This document shows positions 1 through 6,996 of a stretch of 9,092 nucleotides of DNA, one piece after another. Origin of the DNA: Rubripirellula sp. Its GTDB lineage: Bacteria; Planctomycetota; Planctomycetia; Pirellulales; Pirellulaceae. The first letter of the stretch is position 1. Each line of letters opens with the position of its first letter. Below the pieces are notes generated by a model. That model had not been told where the DNA came from, searched no databases, and was given only the letters and a program-made list of their open reading frames with translations. The translations under genes were made by a program, and so were the position numbers. Location: NCBI GenBank assembly GCA_029287555.1, contig JARFQX010000609.1, positions 1 through 9,092 of the forward strand, written 5' to 3'.

Positions 1-1532
<1,532 letters not shown>

Positions 1533-1976
1533 ATTCTCGATGTTGCTTGGTTGGGTAGGATGACGACTGTGCCAACGGACAGCGCAAAATGAGAGGGTCG
1601 GAGGGATAGGCGTGGCGAGGAGTCAAGTAACGACTAAAAAGGATTGTAATCGAGTCTGAGGAGTCAGAGAGGCCCCGATTTGTCGCAGGGTCGCCCGGCG
1701 GTCGCAGCCGAAGTCACGTTGTGCTGGGCCGGAAAGATTATGCTTCGAAGCGATCAAAATCGGTGTCTTCGGTTGCTTCCTTCGTAGTGCCACGGTCGGC
1801 CGCTGCGTTACGATCGCGGCTCTCTGACTTGCCATTTGCCTCAAACCTGACCTCTTGAGTAAACTGTCATTGTGGACGTTTTCTGTCCATCCCGCCTCAG
1901 CGAGTTCTCCACCAACCCCTTCTCGCACCTTCCAGGGCCTGCGCCTGCGTTCTGTCACCGAAGAGATCTCAACGCC
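1533..1976. other. Divergent intergenic spacer, no gene recognised
   Basis: This 444-bp stretch lies between the outward-facing starts at 1532 (minus) and 1977 (plus), so promoters for both genes should sit here. I could not identify convincing -35/-10 boxes. There is a perfect 10-bp palindrome GCTTCGAAGC at 1742-1751 and a small inverted repeat TCTGA-GGAG-TCAGA at 1655-1668. Either could be an operator, but neither occurs as multiple copies here. Reading frames crossing the region have no signal peptide of their own, no start signal and no recognisable domain, so I treat them as chance. Confidence 0.6.
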
Positions 1977-4385
1977 ATGAGAGCGCCCCGTGATATCGTT
2001 AGCCGGTTGTTCGTAATCCTCGCAGTTTTCGGCACCTTTCCGGGAATGCTGCGCAGCGAGGAGTCGCCCGAAGGAGTGCGATTCTTCGAGCAGAAGATTC
2101 GGCCTTTGCTCGCGGAGCACTGCTACGAATGCCACAGCGAACAGGCTGGGGAGCAGCAAGGTGGGCTGCTGTTGGATCGCCAATCGGGTTGGTTGGAGGG
2201 AGGCCACACGAACAAGGCTGTGATCCCTGGTGATCCCGACGCTTCACTGCTGTTGACGGCCGTTCGGTACGACGACGCCGATCTGGAGATGCCTCCCGAT
2301 GGTCCCCTGGAGGACGAGAGCATCGCCCTGTTGGAACAGTGGATCAGGCGAGGTGCCCCTGGGCCAGCTGAAGATCTGGGCGAGACCCAGTTCTCTCGTC
2401 TTGGCGACCAGGATCTCCTGTTTCAGCAGGCGGCGGGGCACTGGGCATTCAAGCCGTTGAAGCCCGTGGCGGTCCCGACCGGCCGCTTCTTGGACGACGA
2501 TAGAATTGATGACCTGGATTCGAAGTCCACCATTCCGGAGTGGGGCAGTGGCGCGGTTGATCAGTTTGTCCTTCGCTCATTATTCGAAGCGGGACTGACG
2601 CCATCACCGCTCGCGGAGCCAGCAGCCCTGGCCCGCCGGCTGAACTTTGACCTGACGGGATTGCCGCCTTCGTACGAGCAGCTTCGCGAGTTTGAGGCGG
2701 TTGCAGCGGAAGACTTCGAAAGTGCAACATTTCGGCTGATCGATGAACTGATCCAATCGCCTGCCTTCGGACAACATTTTGGTCGGTTGTGGCTCGACGT
2801 CGTGCGCTATGCCGATACGGACAACAACTATCGACCCGATACGCGGACTCCGCACTATTACCCATTCGCGTTTTCGTACCGCGACTACGTTGTCCGTGCA
2901 TTCAATGATGACAAGCCCTTCGACCAGTTCTTCAAGGAGCAGATGGCCGCGGATTTGATGGGCTATGGGCCGGATTCGCCCGAGCTGGCTGCTCTCGGGT
3001 TTTACGCTGCGGGCCCTTACGCGACGCGTGCCCCAGCCGAAGCAATCGATGACTGGATCGACGTCACCACTCGTGGCCTGATGGGCCTCACCGTGGCCTG
3101 TGCTCGATGTCACGATCACAAATTCGAACCGGTACCAACCGCGGACTATTACTCGCTGCGCGGTGTGTTCGCTGCCGTTTCACGGGTCAATCCCTTGGAC
3201 GAGCAAAAGCAACCGCGGTTGACCAGTTACTCACCGGCGGAATCAGAAGTCAAAGACTACGAACGAAAGCGGGCCAAGATTGACGCGAAGATCAGCGCCG
3301 CGGCTGGCAAGAAAGCCAAGGGAAACAATCGATCGGTTGCCCAGAAGATTCGCGAGACGGAACTCGCGGAGCTGCTCCTGTTTCATCCCGGGGCTCCCGC
3401 GCGGGCCATGATCGTTGCGGAGAGGAAGCGTCCCCCGCCCTCCTATGTTTTTCTCCGCGGCGATCCGTCCGCGCGCGGTGATCTCGTCCCACGACGCTTT
3501 TTGAAAATCCTCGACCCACAGCAGGAGAGTTTTCCAGAAGATGCCAGCGGCCGTTTGGAACTGGCGAACCAGATCGCTTCGCCCTCCAATCCGCTCACGG
3601 CGCGTGTCTTTGTCAATCGTATCTGGGGTCACCTGATCGGCTCCCATCTGGTAGCCACGACCTCCGATTTTGGCTTGCAGGGAAGTCGCCCCACCCATCC
3701 CGAGCTGCTCGATTGGTTAGCGGATGACTTCGTTCGACACGATTGGTCGGTCAAGCATTTGGTGCGACGAATCGTTTTCTCGCACGCGTACCAGCAATCA
3801 AGCCGGTTCCGCGAAACCGCAAGCAAGGTGGACCCAGCGAACCAGTGGTTGTGGAGGGCCAATCGGAAACACCTTTCCATCGAGGCGATACGAGATCGCA
3901 TCCTGACTGCGTCGCGGCAGTTGGACGTTCGAGTTGGCGGCCATCCTGAGCCGCTGTGGGGCGAGGATTACACTCGTCGCCGGGCGATCTACGGCTTCGT
4001 CAACCGATTCAATCTTGATCCGACACTGCGGGCATTCGATTTCCCCGCTCCCGTTCAAACGCAGCCGGCTCGCGGCGAGAGCATCGTTCCGTTCCAAGCA
4101 CTGTTCACCATGAACTCGCCATTCGTGATCGATCAAGCCGCAGCGATTATTGCGGACGAGTCATTTGTTCGTATCAGTTCCGACGAGCAGCGAGTGGAGT
4201 ATCTGTTCCGATCGATCCTCGGTCGAGATCCGTCGGCAGCGGAAGTGTCTCGCGCGTCAAAGCTGATTGAGTTTCAAGAGCGTTTCCAAGAGCCAGCAAA
4301 CAAGAAGACTCGATTCATCAACTCCCCTTGGCCACTGATGGCGCAGGCTCTGCTGATGAGCAACGAGTTTCAATATGTGGATTAG
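1977..4385 (+). CDS. Secreted c-type cytochrome, PSCyt1-DUF1549-DUF1553 protein (compact form, 802 aa)
   Basis: The chosen ATG at 1977 begins a Sec signal peptide (MRAPRDIVSRLFVILAVFGT, likely cut near residue 27). The frame extends back to an ATG at 1872, but that would bury the signal behind 35 polar residues. Residues about 35-130 are a planctomycete cytochrome c domain (PSCyt1): CYECH at 49-53 for covalent heme, and MPP with Met105 as a plausible distal ligand. DUF1549 (PSCyt2) spans about 189-405 and contains FDLTGLPPS and a second CxxCH, CARCHDHKF, from residue 375. A Lys/Arg-rich, probably coiled segment follows at about 425-465, then the family motif SYVFLRGDPSARG near 485. DUF1553 runs from about 520 to the C-terminus (NPLTARVFVNRIWGHLIG, then DFGLQGSRPTHPELLDW). 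The jelly-roll-like insert found in longer relatives is missing, and the frame is intact. A weak purine run (GAAGAG, 1960-1965) lies about 11 nt before the start. The DUF1501 gene follows directly, indicating an operon. The biochemical role of the family is not established. Confidence 0.93.
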   Translation: MRAPRDIVSRLFVILAVFGTFPGMLRSEESPEGVRFFEQKIRPLLAEHCYECHSEQAGEQQGGLLLDRQSGWLEGGHTNKAVIPGDPDASLLLTAVRYDDADLEMPPDGPLEDESIALLEQWIRRGAPGPAEDLGETQFSRLGDQDLLFQQAAGHWAFKPLKPVAVPTGRFLDDDRIDDLDSKSTIPEWGSGAVDQFVLRSLFEAGLTPSPLAEPAALARRLNFDLTGLPPSYEQLREFEAVAAEDFESATFRLIDELIQSPAFGQHFGRLWLDVVRYADTDNNYRPDTRTPHYYPFAFSYRDYVVRAFNDDKPFDQFFKEQMAADLMGYGPDSPELAALGFYAAGPYATRAPAEAIDDWIDVTTRGLMGLTVACARCHDHKFEPVPTADYYSLRGVFAAVSRVNPLDEQKQPRLTSYSPAESEVKDYERKRAKIDAKISAAAGKKAKGNNRSVAQKIRETELAELLLFHPGAPARAMIVAERKRPPPSYVFLRGDPSARGDLVPRRFLKILDPQQESFPEDASGRLELANQIASPSNPLTARVFVNRIWGHLIGSHLVATTSDFGLQGSRPTHPELLDWLADDFVRHDWSVKHLVRRIVFSHAYQQSSRFRETASKVDPANQWLWRANRKHLSIEAIRDRILTASRQLDVRVGGHPEPLWGEDYTRRRAIYGFVNRFNLDPTLRAFDFPAPVQTQPARGESIVPFQALFTMNSPFVIDQAAAIIADESFVRISSDEQRVEYLFRSILGRDPSAAEVSRASKLIEFQERFQEPANKKTRFINSPWPLMAQALLMSNEFQYVD

Positions 4386-4389
4386 CAAC

Positions 4390-5814
4390 ATGAGTCCGAT
4401 GATTTCGCGCCGCCAATTGTTGCAGTCGACCTCACTTGGATCGATCGCACTGGCCAGCCTGCTGCAAGACTCATCGAGTGCCCTGGGTGGCATTTCGGCG
4501 GCGGACGACTCGCCACTGATGGAGCGAGAACCCCATTTTCCCGCCAGGGTCAAGCGCGTGATCCACCTGTTCATGAACGGTGGCCCATCGCAAATGGACA
4601 CCTTTGACCGCAAGCCGAAACTCAATCAGCTTGACGGCGAGCCGTTGCCGGAGTCGGTCAGGAATCAGCTACAACCGACCCAACGGAAACGCGCGGGAAA
4701 CTTGTTTGGCTCCCCCTTTAGATTTAAGAAGTACGGTCAGAGTGGGCTGGAAGTCAGTGAACTGTTTCCCAAGGTGGCCCTGCACGCCGATGACCTGTGC
4801 GTCATTCGAAGTATGCAAGGCGAGATTGCCAATCACACGCCGGGTCTGCTGTTGACCAATTGTGGGCATTCGACGCTGCCGCGTCCCAGCCTGGGATCTT
4901 GGCTGCTTTACGGTCTGGGCAACGAGAGCGCCGAGTTGCCTGGGTTTGTCGTCCTCTGTCCGCGAGGATTGCCGACCGCGCAATCGCGCAACTGGACCAG
5001 CGCGTTCATGCCTGGCGTCTTTCAGGGAACGCACATCGATACGGCGAGTCCGGGAGGCGAGATCGTTCCCAACCTGACTCGCAGTGACGTGCGCGCCGGT
5101 TCCCAACGCGCCCAGCTGGCATTCACCCAGTTTCTCAATCGGCGTCACGCCCAGACTCGACCCGAGGATCAGCGTCTCGAGAGCCGAATTCACACGATGG
5201 AACTTGCGTTTCGAATGCAGAGCGCGGGAACCGAAGCATTCGATTTGTCTCAGGAACCCGCCCACATCCTCGAAATGTACGGCGACACCCTTCAGGGACG
5301 GAACATGCTCTTCGCCCGCCGGCTGACCGAGCGCGGCGTGCGTTACGTTCAGGTCTATCACGGCGCCGGACAGCCCTGGGACAACCACGGTTCGATCGTC
5401 AAGAACATTACACGTTTGGCGGGTGAATCGGATCAACCGATCGCGGCGCTGTTAACCGACCTCAAACAACGCGGCATGCTCGACGAAACGCTCGTGATCT
5501 GGGGCGGAGAGATGGGACGCACGCCGACCGTCCAGCAGGTCAAGGATCCGTCCAAGGTCGGACGCGATCATCACATCGACGGATACACGGTCTGGATGGC
5601 CGGTGGCGGCGTTCGGGGTGGAATGACCTACGGCGCCACCGATGAACTGGCGATGCAGGTCACCGAGAACAAAGTCACCATGCCTGATTTTCACGCCACG
5701 ATCTTGCACCAGCTGGGATTCGACCACAAGCGATTGACCTATCGGTACTCGGGCCGCGATTTTCGCTTGACCGACGTCCACGGCCAAGTCATCGAAGACA
5801 TTCTGCACGTTTGA
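4390..5814 (+). CDS. Tat-exported DUF1501 protein (alkaline-phosphatase-superfamily-like), 474 aa
   Basis: The product starts MSPMISRRQLLQSTSLGS and has a twin-arginine signal: SRRQLL followed by a hydrophobic stretch (SIALASLL) and a small-residue region near SSALGGISA. DUF1501 features follow in order: HLFMNGGPSQMDTFD (about residues 59-73), the NHTPG segment (about 149-153), WDNH (330-333), WGGEMGRTP (371-379), GRDHH (391-395), an Ala/Gly-rich strand (WMAGGG) and TMPDFHATIL (430-439). These Asp/His-rich blocks are at the expected places for metal ligands of the sulfatase/alkaline phosphatase fold, so a bound metal ion and hydrolytic activity are plausible, but the substrate is unknown. Three starts are possible: 4375 (overlapping the upstream gene by 11 nt), 4390 (4 nt after its stop) and 4399. 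All keep the Tat motif. I prefer 4390; 4375 would imply coupling by overlap. The length matches the usual 430-490 residues. It is co-transcribed, and probably translationally coupled, with the preceding DUF1553 gene. Confidence 0.93.
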   Translation: MSPMISRRQLLQSTSLGSIALASLLQDSSSALGGISAADDSPLMEREPHFPARVKRVIHLFMNGGPSQMDTFDRKPKLNQLDGEPLPESVRNQLQPTQRKRAGNLFGSPFRFKKYGQSGLEVSELFPKVALHADDLCVIRSMQGEIANHTPGLLLTNCGHSTLPRPSLGSWLLYGLGNESAELPGFVVLCPRGLPTAQSRNWTSAFMPGVFQGTHIDTASPGGEIVPNLTRSDVRAGSQRAQLAFTQFLNRRHAQTRPEDQRLESRIHTMELAFRMQSAGTEAFDLSQEPAHILEMYGDTLQGRNMLFARRLTERGVRYVQVYHGAGQPWDNHGSIVKNITRLAGESDQPIAALLTDLKQRGMLDETLVIWGGEMGRTPTVQQVKDPSKVGRDHHIDGYTVWMAGGGVRGGMTYGATDELAMQVTENKVTMPDFHATILHQLGFDHKRLTYRYSGRDFRLTDVHGQVIEDILHV

Positions 5815-5826
5815 TCAAACGCAGGT

Positions 5827-5940
5827 TCGAATCTGGGACAGACTCGGTTACGACTGTAGCTCCGCCTGTCCTCAGGCGGTAGTTTCTTCGCTTGCAGCTT
5901 TGCTGCTCGGTCTCGAGTCTGGGACAGACTTGACTACGGT
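5827..5940. repeat. Hairpin-rich intergenic cluster with two imperfect copies of a short palindromic repeat
   Basis: The spacer between two convergent genes holds two related units: 5827-5852 (TCGAATCTGGGACAGACT, then GGTTACG) and 5913-5938 (TCGAGTCTGGGACAGACT, then GACTACG). They share TCTGGGACAGACT. The second copy is a perfect palindrome AGTCTG-GGA-CAGACT (5916-5930); the first has one A/C mismatch in its stem (5830-5844). Between them lie CCGCCTG-TCCT-CAGGCGG (5862-5879) and GCAGC-TTT-GCTGC (5894-5906). Four small stem-loops in about 115 bp is dense. It resembles a REP-like interspersed element or a bidirectional terminator region. A whole-genome count of the core would decide between them; within this window only these two copies are visible. 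Confidence 0.5.
5862..5879 (+). terminator. Possible transcription terminator hairpin after the DUF1553-DUF1501 operon
   Basis: A perfect 7-bp GC-rich stem (CCGCCTG/CAGGCGG) with a 4-nt loop starts 48 nt after the DUF1501 stop codon. It is followed by TAGTTTCTTC rather than a clean T-run, so a strong intrinsic terminator is not assured. Because the neighbouring gene is convergent, the symmetrical stem could also stop transcripts coming from the minus strand. It may equally be part of a repeat element. Confidence 0.4.
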
Positions 5941-5953
5941 GGCGGCAATCGCC

Positions 5954-6616
5954 TCACCGTTTCTCTTTCAGTTCGTTCACTTCGTCACGAAGCCGTCCCA
6001 TCTCCCGACGAATCTCATCGAGCTGCGCCATGACTTCGTGGATGACGTCACCTTGGCGGCCACGGTTGCGCTCGTCCAACTCCCTTTCCGTAGCTTCGGC
6101 TCGTTCGACAACGTGTTCGGCGATGTCGCGTAATCCAGCATGATTCAAATGCTCGACCGCGATCCGCATGTGTTCCAGACGACGGGCGATGTCATCATGT
6201 GGTCCATCGGGATGAGCATGTGGCTCACGCGACATGTGACGCAACTTATCTTCAATAGCTTCAGCCTCGCGACGAATATCGTCGAGGCGTTCCTCCCGGT
6301 TCTCGATCGCGCCGGTTTCTTTCAATCGCGCTTCCTCCGAACGTAGCTTCTCCAGATGCAGTCTGAGTTTGCTGATCTCAGGACGCCGCTCTTTGAGACC
6401 AGCATGTTGTTCAAGGTGCTTGGCCTCTTCCAACATGGCGGTCGCTTTGCGCTTCAGATTTGCGGCTTCCTCGTGGTGGCCCCGTTCGGCGAGTTCGGCG
6501 CCCTCGCGTAGCATCATCTTGGCCCGCTCACGGAGTTCATCGGACTCGGAAGCCCAGACGAACGTGGTGACGGCAAACAATGAAAGAACGCATGCGACCA
6601 CTTTGATTCGGGACAT
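5954..6616 (-). CDS. Small secreted, highly charged coiled-coil protein with internal helical repeat (220 aa)
   Basis: The ATG at 6616 starts MSRIKVVACVLSLFAVTTFVWASES, a clear Sec signal peptide with a likely cut after residue 22, and is preceded by an excellent Shine-Dalgarno. The frame extends upstream to 6691, but that adds 25 residues before the signal and crosses the ribosome site, so I reject it. The mature protein is almost entirely predicted helix, rich in Glu, Arg, Leu and Ala. A helix-Gly-helix unit at about 29-68 (LAERGHHEEAANL) recurs at about 145-183 (LNHAGLRDIAEHV), suggesting an internal duplication. Heptad-like coiled coils fill about 80-130 and 190-220. They are separated by a hinge at 131-142 (EPHAHPDGPHDD) with His133, His135 and His140 plus acidic residues, a possible metal-binding linker. 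No enzyme motif, Cys pair or membrane anchor is visible, so a structural or scaffolding role in the periplasm is an inference. It is convergent with the DUF1501 gene and divergent from the gene at 6997. Export and coiled coil are well supported; the function is unrecognised. Confidence 0.8.
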   Translation of the reverse strand: MSRIKVVACVLSLFAVTTFVWASESDELRERAKMMLREGAELAERGHHEEAANLKRKATAMLEEAKHLEQHAGLKERRPEISKLRLHLEKLRSEEARLKETGAIENREERLDDIRREAEAIEDKLRHMSREPHAHPDGPHDDIARRLEHMRIAVEHLNHAGLRDIAEHVVERAEATERELDERNRGRQGDVIHEVMAQLDEIRREMGRLRDEVNELKEKR

Positions 6617-6621
6617 GGTAT

Positions 6622-6627
6622 CTCCTT
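6622..6627 (-). promoter_or_regulatory. Strong Shine-Dalgarno deciding the start of the coiled-coil gene
   Basis: On the minus strand the sequence reads GAAAAGGAGATACCATG. AAGGAG lies 5 nt before the ATG at 6616, an ideal spacing. It fixes that ATG over the upstream in-frame one at 6691. It is the only canonical ribosome-binding site before a gene start in the window. Confidence 0.8.
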
Positions 6628-6655
6628 TTCTCCATGATTCTCGGCGATGACTAAA

Positions 6656-6744
6656 CGGGTTTAAATGCTCACTTGCTGGATTCCCGAGCATACTCCACTC
6701 GATTCGCGAAGTAGAGGTCGCTGGTTCGAATCCAGTCGACCCGA
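6656..6744 (+). pseudogene. Degenerate tRNA-like sequence with an intact T arm
   Basis: The 3' part follows tRNA numbering closely: AGGTC as a 5-nt variable loop (6715-6719), T stem and loop GCTGG-TTCGAAT-CCAGT (6720-6736), acceptor 3' strand CGACCCG (6737-6743) and discriminator A6744; CCA is not encoded. Upstream, CGGGTTT (6656-6662) pairs with CGACCCG at 6 of 7 positions, counting one T-G wobble. An inverted repeat ATGCTC/GAGCAT (6665-6670 and 6686-6691) sits where a D arm belongs, although its 15-nt loop is too long. The anticodon region is the problem: TTCGCGA (6703-6709) is spaced as a loop reading CGC, but the flanks CTCGA and AGTAG pair at only two positions. I read it as a tRNA pseudogene or relic, possibly a former attachment site. 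Chance resemblance outside the T arm, or a very divergent functional tRNA, cannot be excluded. Confidence 0.4.
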
Positions 6745-6996
6745 CTGACTGGGATCATTCTGGATACCACCTCGGTTTCCATAAACGCCTTCGACGAAAC
6801 GTGTTGCGACATCAGACAGGAAGAAGTGTCACCGATCGGAAATCCAAAGACGGCTCAAGAACGACGAATCTGCCGACGGGGGCAATCTTCGCCGGTAATC
6901 CTCGACAACAGCGCTGCAGAAGCGACAATCAGTATATAAACGACGATTTGGTGGCCAGCTTCGCCGCATGTCGCAGTTCATTCAGCCGGAACCGTA

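Larger units (their letters stand above)
6617..6996. other. Divergent intergenic spacer holding a tRNA-like sequence and presumed promoters
   Basis: This 380-bp spacer separates the start of the coiled-coil gene (6616, minus) from the second DUF1549 gene (6997, plus). Apart from the tRNA-like sequence I see an AT-rich TATATAAA at 6933-6940, about 57 nt before the 6997 start. It could serve as a -10 box for that gene, but no matching -35 at 16-18 nt is evident. A 68-codon frame at 6801-7007 has no ribosome site, no recognisable domain, and runs into the next gene, so I do not call it. Confidence 0.55.

Noticed and set aside
1650..1668. TCGAGTCTG shared with 5913-5921, as a possible third copy of the palindromic repeat
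   Set aside because: Only 9 bases match and the rest of the unit differs (GAGGAGTCAGA rather than GGACAGACT), so chance is a sufficient explanation.
1872..1976. A 35-residue N-terminal extension of the first DUF1553 protein from an upstream in-frame ATG
   Set aside because: It would place polar, Pro-rich sequence ahead of a well-formed signal peptide, so the ATG at 1977 is far more likely.
1623..2207. Minus-strand frame of 194 codons across the divergent spacer
   Set aside because: More than a third is antisense to the secure cytochrome gene. It has no domain, no ribosome site and no family resemblance.
4669..5436. Minus-strand 255-codon frame opposite the DUF1501 gene
   Set aside because: The plus strand encodes clear DUF1501 motifs throughout. 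Long antisense frames are expected from its codon bias.
5900..6346. Plus-strand frames of 77 and 68 codons opposite the coiled-coil gene
   Set aside because: They are antisense to a gene with a signal peptide, strong Shine-Dalgarno and coherent heptads, and have no ribosome sites themselves.
6902..6940. A sigma-70 promoter formed by TCGACA and TATATAAA
   Set aside because: The spacing of about 25 nt is too long for a -35/-10 pair and the -35 match is poor.
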